This document shows, in pieces, positions 34,695 through 43,061 of a stretch of DNA of 60,580 nt. How positions within the stretch are numbered: the first letter of the stretch is position 1; every line of letters starts with the position of its first letter. The notes beneath the pieces were generated by a model. The model was not told the DNA's origin, ran no database searches, and saw only the letters and a list, made by a program, of their open reading frames with translations. A program made the translations under genes and the position numbers. Where the stretch lies: the NCBI GenBank assembly GCA_019639235.1, contig JAHBSG010000023.1:1-60580 (forward strand). Direction: 5' to 3'. This stretch comes from Acidobacteriota bacterium. GTDB taxonomy: Bacteria > Acidobacteriota > Blastocatellia > Pyrinomonadales > Pyrinomonadaceae.

Positions 34695-36380
34695 ATGGCA
34701 AAGGCTGAGGCACAGGAAGCAGCGGCAAATGAGATCATCTCGAGCGATCCGGCGACGGGCCGCGAGATCGGGCGTGTCCGAATCACGACACCGGATGAAG
34801 TGCGCGAGGCGGTCGAGCGTTCGCGGCAGGTTTTCCACATGTGGAAAACGACGAGCTTTGCCGAACGGCGGAGGCTGGTAATGCGGGCTCGCGAGGTGAT
34901 CCTTGATGAAATGGAGCCGATCGCCGAGCTGATCTCGGCCGAATCAGGCAAGCCGCGAGGCGAGGCGATTGCGCTTGAGATCGCACCGGTGCTCGACCTG
35001 ATGCAGTGGATCGCCCGAAGCGCGGAAAAGATGCTCCGGCCGCGGCGGATCGGCATCGGGCTTTTCGGACTGCTCGGGCGGTCGTCGCAGGTCGTCTATC
35101 ATCCGCTCGGCGTTGTGGCGATCATTCCGGCGTGGAACTATCCGTTCTCGATCCCGCTCGGCGAGGCGGTGATGTCGCTGATGGCCGGCAATACGGTCGT
35201 GATCAAGCCCTCGGAGCTGACGCCGCTGACCGGCGTGAAGATCGGCGAAATATTTGAGCGAGCGGGCTTTCCGAAAGACGCCGTTCAGATCGTAAGCGGT
35301 GCGGGCGAAACGGGAGCCGCACTCGTCGAGGCCGCCCCGGATAAGATCGCCTTTACCGGCTCGGTCGCGACCGGACGGAAGATAGCCGAGGCCGCGGCAC
35401 GGAATCTGACCTCGGTCGTGCTCGAACTCGGCGGAAAGGACCCGATGATCGTGCTTGCTGACGCCGACCTTGAGGCCGCGGCGAATGCTGCCGTTTGGGG
35501 AGCCTTTTGCAACGCGGGGCAGAATTGCGCCTCGGTCGAGCGGCTTTATGTGCATGAAAGTGTCGCTGAGGCGCTTACCCGCCGGATCGTCAAAAAGACA
35601 AAACAGCTCAAGCTCGGGCCGGGCACCGACCCCGATGTCTCGGTCGGGCCGATGTCGTCCGAGCGGCAGATCCGGATAGTCGAACGGCACGTTGATGACT
35701 TTCGCGAAGCGGGAGCGGTCATTCCGATCGGCGGTTCTCGCGTTTTGCCGAAGACAAGGAGAAGAGGAGAAGAGGAGAAAGGGAGTGGTGGAGAATTCGA
35801 ACATGGGAGCGGCGCGGCTACCCAGGACGATTTCTCGTCTCCTTTTCTCGATGTCTCATCTTCTCTCTACTTTCTTCCGACGGTGATCACCGGTGCGACG
35901 AACGACATGCGGCCGATGCGGGAAGAGACCTTTGGGCCGACGCTGCCGATCTGCACTTTTGCGACCGAGGAAGAGGCCATCGCACTTGCGAACGACACCG
36001 AGTTCGGCCTGACGGCGAGCGTCTGGACGCGCGACATCGCCCGCGGCCGACGGATCGCCGAGCAGATCGAGGCCGGTTCGGTCTGCATCAACGAACATCT
36101 CTACACGCACGGCATCGGCCAAACGCCGTGGGGCGGATTCAAAAACTCGGGCCGCGGGCGGACGCACGGCCTCGAAGGCCTGCTCGAACTCGTTCAGCCG
36201 CAGCACATCCACACCAATCGCATCACGCTTCTGCCCGATGCCTGGTGGATGCCATACTCGCCGACGGCACTCGAGACCTTCCGCGGCTTTGCTGCGAAAT
36301 TTGCGACCGGCTCGCTGCTCAAGACCGCAACACTCCTGCCGCAGCTATGGAAACGCATCAAAGAATTGAGTAGACGATAG
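34695..36380 (+). CDS. NAD(P)-dependent aldehyde dehydrogenase with in-frame repeat insert
   Basis: A 561-residue ALDH, longer than the usual 470-520. It has IPAWNYPFSIPLGEAVMSLM, GNTVVIKPSELTPLTG, the GSVATGRKIAEAAARNL motif, VLELGGKDPMIVLADADLEA (catalytic Glu), GAFCNAGQNCASVERLYV (catalytic Cys) and REETFGPTLPICTF. Between GGSRV and LYFLPTVIT about 40 extra residues are encoded by an inverted repeat (35748-35878). Near its C-terminus it resembles long-chain or succinate-semialdehyde-type enzymes with a hydrophobic tail. A TATGCT box sits nine bases before the ATG. Confidence 0.92.
   Translation: MAKAEAQEAAANEIISSDPATGREIGRVRITTPDEVREAVERSRQVFHMWKTTSFAERRRLVMRAREVILDEMEPIAELISAESGKPRGEAIALEIAPVLDLMQWIARSAEKMLRPRRIGIGLFGLLGRSSQVVYHPLGVVAIIPAWNYPFSIPLGEAVMSLMAGNTVVIKPSELTPLTGVKIGEIFERAGFPKDAVQIVSGAGETGAALVEAAPDKIAFTGSVATGRKIAEAAARNLTSVVLELGGKDPMIVLADADLEAAANAAVWGAFCNAGQNCASVERLYVHESVAEALTRRIVKKTKQLKLGPGTDPDVSVGPMSSERQIRIVERHVDDFREAGAVIPIGGSRVLPKTRRRGEEEKGSGGEFEHGSGAATQDDFSSPFLDVSSSLYFLPTVITGATNDMRPMREETFGPTLPICTFATEEEAIALANDTEFGLTASVWTRDIARGRRIAEQIEAGSVCINEHLYTHGIGQTPWGGFKNSGRGRTHGLEGLLELVQPQHIHTNRITLLPDAWWMPYSPTALETFRGFAAKFATGSLLKTATLLPQLWKRIKELSRR
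35748..35878. repeat. Imperfect inverted repeat inserted in frame in the aldehyde dehydrogenase gene
   Basis: AAGGAGAAGAGGAGAAGAGG (from 35755) is inverted relative to a CTCGTCTCCTTTTCTCGATG ... CTTCTCTCTACTTTCT stretch (35834-35875). A short non-palindromic centre separates them. The encoded peptide is Glu/Gly/Ser rich and lies in a surface-loop position before the FLPTVIT strand. Confidence 0.75.
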
Positions 36381-36410
36381 AGGCCTTTCGTTTGGTTCGT
36401 AAGCGTGAAC

Positions 36411-36755
36411 CTATCTTAACGCGGGGCGACGGGCACCGAACCAAGAGCCAATTAAGGCGGAGATTGGGATCGCGATCGCTGAGACAAGCCAACCTGTTCC
36501 CACACCGGAGGAGATGCGTTCCATACCGAGTCCCGATACAAAATAAAGCGACATGGCAGTTGCCGGCAGGCTCAGGATCAGTGCGGCAACAAGAAAATTG
36601 ACCGGAAAACGGCGAACCAATAGGAAAGCACCGACGCCGAATACGAGCAAGTCGGTGATGTTGAAAAGAGGAAAAAAGGAATAGACCAACTTCACAGCAC
36701 CAAGCAACAAACCGGCACCGGAAAAAACGAGCGAGCTTTGTAATGCAGAAGCCAT
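36411..36755 (-). CDS. Small membrane protein, unknown function
   Basis: About 114 residues with three to four hydrophobic segments: SGAGLLLGAVKLVYSFFPLF, LLVFGVGAFLLV, FLVAALILSLPATAMSLYFV and TGWLVSAIAIPISALIGSWF, ending in an Arg-rich tail. No family recognised. Met 36755 is taken as start; the frame extends eight codons further. Convergent with the aldehyde dehydrogenase gene. Confidence 0.6.
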   Translation of the reverse strand: MASALQSSLVFSGAGLLLGAVKLVYSFFPLFNITDLLVFGVGAFLLVRRFPVNFLVAALILSLPATAMSLYFVSGLGMERISSGVGTGWLVSAIAIPISALIGSWFGARRPALR

Positions 36756-36820
36756 CCGGATAACTCTGCACCCTATCACAACTTGCCCATCTGGCCAAGA
36801 AAAATCTGACGGCGAAAGAT

Positions 36821-36850
36821 GACTGCGGAAGGAGCATTCCCTCCGCAGTC
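36821..36850 (-). terminator. Stem-loop after the methyltransferase gene
   Basis: GACTGCGGA and TCCGCAGTC form a perfect 9-bp stem, 22 bases past the methyltransferase stop at 36873. There is no long T tract, so intrinsic termination is only likely, not certain. Confidence 0.5.
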
Positions 36851-36872
36851 GTTCTTTGTTAATTGATCTAGG

Positions 36873-37685
36873 TCACTTCGCGACCGTTACGCGAAGGTAC
36901 GTAGCCGGGATCACGGTCTTGCCGGTGCCATTGCCGCGGTTCTCTTTTTCGAAAAGTTCTGTGAGTTCGGCGGCGAGTTGTTCTTCCTTGCCGTTTGCGG
37001 CGGCGGCGTCAAAGGCGTTCATCGTCGGGCCGTAGTAGCGGCGGAATGTCTCGACGAAAGCCGCGGGCGTGCCGTCAAAGCGGAATGTAAAGGTGTCCCG
37101 CTCGAACGAGATGTTCTCTTTGGCGGCACCGGCGGCGGTGAAGCGTTCGATGACGTGTTCTTCAACGCCCCAGGTCATCGGCGAGATAAAGCCTTCGGGC
37201 GGCGGCGGTGAATAGGCCGAGCTTATCCGCAGGATCTGAGCGACGAGCGTCGGGTCGTTGGGGATCCAGTTGCCCATAAAAATGCGGCCGCCGGGCCTTG
37301 CGGCACGATACATCTCTTTCGCGACGTCGCCGGGCCGCGGTGCGAACATCGCCCCGAAGACGCTCGTCACCAGGTCGTAGCTGCCATCGGCGACATCGCC
37401 GAGAGCCGATGCATCGCCTTCCTGAAAGCGGACATTTGCGAGGCCCGCTTCCTCTGCCCGCCGATTACCGGCCGCGACCAGATTGCTCGCGATATCGACG
37501 CCGAGGACGTCGGCACCGCGTTTTGCGGCGGGTATCGCGGTCGTCCCATCGCCGCAGCCGAGGTCGAGGACCTTCATCCCGCTGCCGATGCCGAGGCTTT
37601 CGATCACGGCATCGCCGCTCTCGCGCATGCTGGCAGCGATTCGTGTGAAATCACCCTTTTCCCAAAGTGCTTTGTTTGCGTTCAT
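36873..37685 (-). CDS. Class I SAM-dependent methyltransferase (UbiE-like)
   Basis: A 270-residue methyltransferase: KVLDLGCGDGTTAIPAAKRG is motif I, DVLGVDIASNLVAAGNRR motif II, GSYDLVTSVFGAMFAP motif III and ARPGGRIFMGNWIPNDPT the post-IV region. The C-terminal part (HVIERFTAAGAAKENISFER) resembles bacterial small-molecule methyltransferases of the UbiE/COQ5 clan. Substrate unknown. A stem-loop follows at 36821-36850. Confidence 0.9.
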   Translation of the reverse strand: MNANKALWEKGDFTRIAASMRESGDAVIESLGIGSGMKVLDLGCGDGTTAIPAAKRGADVLGVDIASNLVAAGNRRAEEAGLANVRFQEGDASALGDVADGSYDLVTSVFGAMFAPRPGDVAKEMYRAARPGGRIFMGNWIPNDPTLVAQILRISSAYSPPPPEGFISPMTWGVEEHVIERFTAAGAAKENISFERDTFTFRFDGTPAAFVETFRRYYGPTMNAFDAAAANGKEEQLAAELTELFEKENRGNGTGKTVIPATYLRVTVAK

Positions 37686-37820
37686 TTCAATTCTCCATTA
37701 TCCCGGGCTTAAATTTTGTGGGGCGATGTTCCCGATGATACGAAAGACGCTCTTCGCCGGCGGAAGCGGACACGCGGCGTGCGTAGTATAATGAATTTTT
37801 CGAGTAATGGGAGATAAATT

Positions 37821-38375
37821 ATGGAAACAGTGAAGATACTTGGGATCGCGGGAAGCATCAGACGAGCCTCGCTCAACCGTGCGGCGCTTCGGGCGGCGGC
37901 GGAGCTTGTGCCCGAAGGTGCGGAACTTACTACGTTTGAGATCGGCGAAATACCGCCCTTTAACCAGGATAGCGAAGCAGATCCGCCGGCAGTGGTCGCG
38001 GACCTCAAGGCGGCTATCCGCGATGCGGATGCGATACTCTTCGTCTCGCCGGAGTATAACTATTCGATCCCCGGCGTGCTCAAAAATGCCATCGACTGGG
38101 CGTCGCGGCCCTATGGCGACAGTGCCTGGGAAGGCAAGCCGGCGGCGATCATGGGCGTTTCGGGCGGTGCGATCGGCACGGCGAGAATGCAATATGACCT
38201 CCGCAAGGTGATGGTCTTTTTGAATATGTTTCCGCTCAACAAGCCGGAAGTGATGATCGGGAACAGCGGACAGCGGTTTGACGGCGAGGGCAACCTGACC
38301 GATGGAGCGACGCGCGAGATAATGGCGAAGCAGCTTGCCGCTCTCGTCGAATGGACGCGGAAGCTTAAGGGATAG
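37821..38375 (+). CDS. NADPH-dependent FMN reductase
   Basis: A 184-residue flavoprotein of the ChrR/YieF-like family: LGIAGSIRRASLNRAALRAA binds the FMN phosphate, LFVSPEYNYSIPGVLKNAID is the signature loop, and MGVSGGAIGTARMQYDLRKV follows. Members reduce quinones, chromate or azo compounds with NAD(P)H. A TATAAT box is present at 37788-37793 and GGGAGAT precedes the ATG. The next gene follows after five bases. Confidence 0.93.
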   Translation: METVKILGIAGSIRRASLNRAALRAAAELVPEGAELTTFEIGEIPPFNQDSEADPPAVVADLKAAIRDADAILFVSPEYNYSIPGVLKNAIDWASRPYGDSAWEGKPAAIMGVSGGAIGTARMQYDLRKVMVFLNMFPLNKPEVMIGNSGQRFDGEGNLTDGATREIMAKQLAALVEWTRKLKG

Positions 38376-38380
38376 CGAAA

Positions 38381-39184
38381 ATGGGAAACAGGGCGAAGGT
38401 GATCGAAACGATAACGGCACGGCTCTCGATGCCGCGGCTGCAGATCTCAGCGATCCTCGCCCTGACGGCCCTTTCTGCATTCATCGTTTCCGCCGTTCTC
38501 TTGCGGCTCAATGTGACCGAGATGGCGCTTCGCTATCCGGTCGCGGTCATCGCCGGCTATGTCGTTTTTCTCTTGCTGCTTCGCGTTTGGATCTACCTCA
38601 ATACTGAGGAGACGCTAGGCACCGCGGACCTCGACGGCAGCGGCGACCTGACCCTGGCGGCTCTGGACGCGATCGATGACATCGGTGTCGGCGGGTCATC
38701 AGCGTCAGGGACGTTCGGCGGTGGAGGTGATTTTGCCGGAGCCGGTGCGGGAGGCGATTGGGGCGATGCGAAAGCCGTTGTTCCGGTGCCGGTCGGCTTT
38801 TCTTCGGGCGGAGGATCTTCCTCGCTTTCCAGCGGTTCGGGCTCGGGCGGCGGGCTCGGGAGCTTCGACTTTGACCTTGATGAAGGCCTCGCGCTTCTAT
38901 TGGTCGCGGTGGTCCTGATCATTGCCTTTTCGGCGATCATCTACGTTGTTTGGATCGCTCCGATACTCTTTGCCGAGCTACTCGTCGATGCCGCCGTCGT
39001 CGGTTCGCTCTACAGGCCCGTCAAGAACATCGAGCGTTCGCATTGGCTGCTAACCGCACTAAAAAAGACCGGAATTCCGGCCCTTGTCGTCCTTATACTT
39101 TTTGCCATCGCCGGATTCATAATGCAGGCCGCCGTACCCGAGGCCGTAACAATCGGGGAATTTTTCAACGCAGTGCTTGGATAA
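38381..39184 (+). CDS. Membrane protein with Gly/Ser-rich linker, unknown function
   Basis: A 267-residue protein with two hydrophobic helices near the N-terminus (about 22-42 and 48-68). A low-complexity Gly/Ser region (about 100-165: GGSSASGTFGGGGDFAG ... GGSSSLSSGSGSGGG) follows, then helices near 170-190 and 193-213 and one near the C-terminus. No family recognised. It starts five bases after the FMN reductase stop and is convergent with DUF454. Confidence 0.65.
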   Translation: MGNRAKVIETITARLSMPRLQISAILALTALSAFIVSAVLLRLNVTEMALRYPVAVIAGYVVFLLLLRVWIYLNTEETLGTADLDGSGDLTLAALDAIDDIGVGGSSASGTFGGGGDFAGAGAGGDWGDAKAVVPVPVGFSSGGGSSSLSSGSGSGGGLGSFDFDLDEGLALLLVAVVLIIAFSAIIYVVWIAPILFAELLVDAAVVGSLYRPVKNIERSHWLLTALKKTGIPALVVLILFAIAGFIMQAAVPEAVTIGEFFNAVLG

Positions 39185-39189
39185 GGCAA

Positions 39190-39609
39190 TTATGAAAGCT
39201 CGCCGGCGGGTGCGGGTTCGGTGACTGGTTCGGCTGCTTCCGGGCGGTAGGTTTTGATCCAGAGAATGTGGATGGTGACGCCGAGGGCGATGGCCGCGAG
39301 CAGGAGGCTGACCCAGAGCTTGGCGGAGATGAGCCAAATGCTGAAACCGATAGAGACCCAGAGAAAGGTCAGTGTGCTGGTCTTTTGCCGAATGGACATA
39401 CCACGGCCGGACTTGTAGTTGCGGATATAGCCGCCGAGCCAGCGATTATTCAAAAGCCAGGTGTGGAAACGCTCCGAGCTCTGCGAATAGCAATAAGCAG
39501 CAAGAAGGAGAAAGACGGTCGTCGGCATCAGCGGCAGAAACATCCCCAAAACGCCGAGCGCGACGAAGAGGGTGCCCGCAAAGATAAGAATGGCTTTTCT
39601 TATGTCCAT
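39190..39609 (-). CDS. DUF454 (YbaN) family membrane protein
   Basis: A 139-residue protein of the YbaN/DUF454 family: GTLFVALGVLGMFLPLMPTT, VFLLLAAYCYSQSSERFHTW and LLNNRWLGGYIRNYKSGRGM, then two more helices and a Pro/Glu-rich tail. Function unknown; inner membrane. It is convergent with the preceding gene, separated by five bases. Confidence 0.92.
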   Translation of the reverse strand: MDIRKAILIFAGTLFVALGVLGMFLPLMPTTVFLLLAAYCYSQSSERFHTWLLNNRWLGGYIRNYKSGRGMSIRQKTSTLTFLWVSIGFSIWLISAKLWVSLLLAAIALGVTIHILWIKTYRPEAAEPVTEPAPAGELS

Positions 39610-39661
39610 GGCCGAATCCCGAAACTATACCAATACCTAACGCGAGAAATTAAGTCAAGAT

Positions 39662-40324
39662 ATGCAGCAGCCGAAATTCATCCCGCTAAACGCCCCGGAA
39701 CTCGGACCCGAGGAGCAGGCGAAACGCGCCTCCGATTTCTTTGAATTAATGAACCGGCGGCGGACGGTGCGGGAATATTCGCCGCGGGAAGTGCCGCTTG
39801 AGCTGATCGAAAAGGCGGTCGCGACGGCCGGAACGGCGCCATCGGGAGCGAATATGCAGCCCTGGCGGTTCGTTGTTGTCCGCGATGCGGAGGTGAAAAG
39901 GAAGATACGCGAGGCGGCCGAGAAAGAAGAGCGCGAAAGCTATAGCAGCCGGATGAGCGAGAAATGGCTGCGGCGGCTCGCACCATTGGGCACGGACGAG
40001 CACAAGCCCTTTCTTGAGATCGCCCCGTACTTGATAATCGTTTTCCGCATCACGTCGGTCGAGGAGAACGGCGAGACGGAGCCGACATATTATTCACAGG
40101 AATCGGTCGGGATCGCGGTCGGGCTGTTGCTCGCAGCATTGCACAACATGGGCCTTGCGACGCTGACGCACACGCCCTCACCGATGAAGTTCCTGCAGGA
40201 GATCCTCGGCCGCCCGCGCAACGAAGTGCCCTTCGTCCTCATCCCGGTCGGTTATCCGGCCGAGGATGCTCGCGTTCCCGACATCAAGCGAAAACCGCTT
40301 GAGGAGATAATGCAGGTCATCTAA
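39662..40324 (+). CDS. Nitroreductase-fold flavoprotein resembling iodotyrosine deiodinase
   Basis: A 220-residue FMN enzyme. RRRTVREYSPREVPLELIEK and AGTAPSGANMQPWRFVVVRD are standard for the nitroreductase fold. The rest follows the iodotyrosine deiodinase (IYD) subfamily: EERESYSSRMSEKW gives the E...Y lid residues, HKPFLEIAPYLIIVFR includes the substrate Lys region, and ILGRPRNE, LIPVGYPAEDARVPDIKRKP and LEEIMQVI close the protein. Bacterial IYD homologues dehalogenate halotyrosines. This role here is inferred from those motifs; general nitroreductase activity is the alternative. Confidence 0.88.
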   Translation: MQQPKFIPLNAPELGPEEQAKRASDFFELMNRRRTVREYSPREVPLELIEKAVATAGTAPSGANMQPWRFVVVRDAEVKRKIREAAEKEERESYSSRMSEKWLRRLAPLGTDEHKPFLEIAPYLIIVFRITSVEENGETEPTYYSQESVGIAVGLLLAALHNMGLATLTHTPSPMKFLQEILGRPRNEVPFVLIPVGYPAEDARVPDIKRKPLEEIMQVI

Positions 40325-40384
40325 CCCATTCTTCGCTGCAGGTAGTTCAAGATCGCATTGAAGCATTAATCGAACTTTCTCGAT

Positions 40385-41230
40385 TCATGCGTTCTGATTC
40401 TCGGATCTGACCCGAGCACTGAAATCAACGATCAGGCGAGCAAGCGAACTCGGATCTCCTTCGAGCTGCACCATGTGCCCGGCCCGCGGCAAGAAGATAG
40501 CCTCCGTGCCGTAAGCTTCGGCGGTTGCCCGCACCGATTCAGCAGAGACCATGAAATCGTCTTCGCCGCCGATAACAAGTACAGGGCATTTCACTGCTTG
40601 CGGGTCCGGAAGCAAAGTGTTCATTTCGTTTCCTGCTCGCCAAGATTCCTCTTGAACGGAGTCCATGAAATCCCGTATTACGCTTTCCGGCGTATACCGC
40701 GAGAACAGCAGCGAGCGGCAAACGGCGGCATCGCGATACAGGTGTGCGAAGCTCTTACGCCACATCGCTCCGGCAAAGCGCAGCGGATGACGAAGGAACA
40801 TTCGTGTTCCGTCGCTCCGCATACCGCCTACCGGCGAAGAGGCAAGCAGAATCAGCCCGGCCAGCGGTTTCCGGGCAGCTGCAAGCTGAGCCACAAGCCC
40901 GCCCATCGAATGCCCGACAAGGACGCTCATAGATGGAAAATGCTCTAGCGTCCGCAAGACGTCATCGACGTAGTCTTCGATCCCGAAACTTTGAAGATCG
41001 TCCTTACCGCCGCTCCCGCCATGCCCTCTAAGCTCGACAGCAGCACTCGAAATGCCGCACGACGATAGCTCATTCATCAATAATCGCCAGACCCCAAGTG
41101 TCGAATTCGCGCCGTGGACAAGCAAAATCTGAGGCTGTTCGCCGAAACTTACGGCGTTCAACTCCGGCTGAAGGCCCGCGCCCGGGATTATCAAATTGAA
41201 GAGCTTTTGATCGTTCGAACCCGTAATCAT
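40385..41230 (-). CDS. Alpha/beta hydrolase
   Basis: A 281-residue alpha/beta-hydrolase: ILLVHGANSTLGVWRLLMNE (oxyanion region), VELRGHGGSGG, VLVGHSMGGLVAQLAA (nucleophile Ser), CPVLVIGGEDDFMV (acid Asp) and LPRAGHMVQLEGDP (His). The triad is complete. The substrate is not predictable. No operon partner is obvious; the next gene in the same direction starts 81 bases upstream. Confidence 0.92.
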   Translation of the reverse strand: MITGSNDQKLFNLIIPGAGLQPELNAVSFGEQPQILLVHGANSTLGVWRLLMNELSSCGISSAAVELRGHGGSGGKDDLQSFGIEDYVDDVLRTLEHFPSMSVLVGHSMGGLVAQLAAARKPLAGLILLASSPVGGMRSDGTRMFLRHPLRFAGAMWRKSFAHLYRDAAVCRSLLFSRYTPESVIRDFMDSVQEESWRAGNEMNTLLPDPQAVKCPVLVIGGEDDFMVSAESVRATAEAYGTEAIFLPRAGHMVQLEGDPSSLARLIVDFSARVRSENQNA

Positions 41231-41311
41231 TCGCTTCTTGGCCGTGGCCGGGGTATCCGGTACTTTTGTTTACCGAATACAGCTCCCGAAAATCATACCG
41301 CGTGTTTTGTG

Positions 41312-41692
41312 TTATTCCTCTGGGTGAAGGTAAAAGATCTTGCTAACGATCTTCCACCCGCCGTCGGTCTTGAGCAGGGTGAACATATCCGTAAAGCCGT
41401 GCCCGCCCCAGTTTTGGCACTCGAGGCGAGCGGTAGCGACGGTCTCAAAGATATCGATGTTCGCGATCTCGTAGGTCAACTCGGATGAAGGGCCGTTTTC
41501 GTCGATCCAATCAAAAAGGCCTTGGATCGGGCCGGCGATGAGATCGGGCCCGAGATAGCCGTGGATGGTCGCGGTCGGATGAAACGCGGGCCGCATATCC
41601 GAGCTTTTGCCCGAAATGCCGCCACCGATGTAGGTGTCGATCACTTTGGCGATCGCGTCGCGGTCGCCGGAATGTGCTGATGCTGTTGTCAT
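41312..41692 (-). CDS. SnoaL/NTF2-like protein
   Basis: A 126-residue cone-fold protein: AIAKVIDTYIGGGISGKSSD, MRPAFHPTATIHGYLGPDLI, ANIDIFETVATARLECQNWG and TLLKTDGGWKIVSKIFYLHP. This is the pattern of nuclear transport factor 2-like (putative lumazine-binding) proteins. No catalytic assignment is made. It lies 99 bases downstream of a MacB-like permease gene. Confidence 0.88.
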   Translation of the reverse strand: MTTASAHSGDRDAIAKVIDTYIGGGISGKSSDMRPAFHPTATIHGYLGPDLIAGPIQGLFDWIDENGPSSELTYEIANIDIFETVATARLECQNWGGHGFTDMFTLLKTDGGWKIVSKIFYLHPEE

Positions 41693-41791
41693 AATTTGCC
41701 TTCTGGGGAAAGTCTGCTTTTACCCTATCCCATTTCCGGCTTAGCTGAAAGCGCCATAGCCATGCCGACCGATCGCGGCCTTAGCACGATG

Positions 41792-43054
41792 CTATTCGTA
41801 CCTTAGAGCGTCGATCGGGTGCAGATTTGCGGCCTTCCATGCGGGCCAGAGCCCGAAGCCGACCCCCATCGCCACCGACACGCCAAAACCGACGATCGGG
41901 GCCCAAAGCGGAACGTAAGTCGGCAAGAAGGTCTGGATAAGCAAGGAGAGTCCGATCCCGATGGCGATCCCGAGAATGCCACCGAGGCCGGTCAGGGTCG
42001 CGGCCTCGATGAGGAACTGCGTGATGATATCGATCTTTCGGGCGCCGATCGCCTTACGGATCCCGATCTCTTTGGTCCTTTCGGTAACACTTACCAGCAT
42101 GATGTTCATCACGCCGATGCCGCCGATCAAAAGGCCGACGCTTGAGATCGCCACCATCAGCAAGAAAACGCCGCCGGTGATCGCGCCGAATTGCTCGATT
42201 ATCTGTTCCGAGGTCTGAACGCCGAAGTTGTCCGGTTTGCCTTGTTCGACGCCGCGGCGTTTCCGCAGAATTGTTCGCACCTCTTCGAGGGCCTCTTTCA
42301 TCCGGCCCGGCTTGGCGGTCGTCATTATGAAGCAATCTTCATTCGCCGGGTAAAGCTGCTTGATGGTCTTGAACGGAAGATAGACGGCCTTGTTCTCGTT
42401 GTTCGGGTCCTCGGCTCCGACCAGGAAGATCTCGCGTTCTTTCAAAACCCCGATGATGCGATACTTTGTCCCTTCGATCTGGATGTCGTTCCCAAGGGCA
42501 ACGCTCGTCGGGAAAAGGACGTTGGCGACATCGTAGCCGATAACGGCGACCCGCTGGCGGCTCACCTCTTCGTCGGGTGAAAAATAGCGCCCCTCGGCGA
42601 TTTCGGTCACACCCATCTTGAAATAATCGGATGTCGTACCCTGAACGGTCGCGTTGGTCATCTCGATCTCTTTATTACGGACATTGACCCGCTGCGTGAA
42701 CGGGCCGCTCGTGAAATCGACCGGCGACATGAACGGAGCCGAAAACTCGCATGACTCACACTCGGCGCGGATCGCAATGGCATCTTCTTCAACGAGTGGC
42801 TTTCGGGTTCGTTCCTCGACCGAGGGTGTGAAGTTGAAACCGGGATCGAACTTGAAGGCGTAGATCGAATTCGTCCCAAAGCTCTCGATCTCTTTCGAGA
42901 CGCGGGAGTCTATCCCCGAAACGAATGCCGCGATGACGATGACGGTCGTTGTGCCGACCACAACGCCGAGGATGGTCAAAAACGACCGGAGCTTGTGCTG
43001 CCGGAGCGTATCGAACGCCATCAGGAGATTCTCTTTGAATTCCGCTCGTATCAT
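41792..43054 (-). CDS. MacB-like ABC transporter permease
   Basis: A 420-residue permease of the MacB/FtsX group. The N-terminal helix LRSFLTILGVVVGTTTVIVI is followed by a periplasmic MacB_PCD domain (about 50-280). The C-terminal core is LLIGGIGVMNIMLVSVTERT, KEIGIRKAIGARKIDIITQF and GFGLWPAWKAANLHPIDALR. These complexes act as mechanotransmission transporters. No ATP-binding subunit is in the window, so the partner must be encoded elsewhere or the pair works with a shared ATPase. It follows the related permease by seven bases. Confidence 0.93.
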   Translation of the reverse strand: MIRAEFKENLLMAFDTLRQHKLRSFLTILGVVVGTTTVIVIAAFVSGIDSRVSKEIESFGTNSIYAFKFDPGFNFTPSVEERTRKPLVEEDAIAIRAECESCEFSAPFMSPVDFTSGPFTQRVNVRNKEIEMTNATVQGTTSDYFKMGVTEIAEGRYFSPDEEVSRQRVAVIGYDVANVLFPTSVALGNDIQIEGTKYRIIGVLKEREIFLVGAEDPNNENKAVYLPFKTIKQLYPANEDCFIMTTAKPGRMKEALEEVRTILRKRRGVEQGKPDNFGVQTSEQIIEQFGAITGGVFLLMVAISSVGLLIGGIGVMNIMLVSVTERTKEIGIRKAIGARKIDIITQFLIEAATLTGLGGILGIAIGIGLSLLIQTFLPTYVPLWAPIVGFGVSVAMGVGFGLWPAWKAANLHPIDALRYE

Positions 43055-43061
43055 TCTGGAC

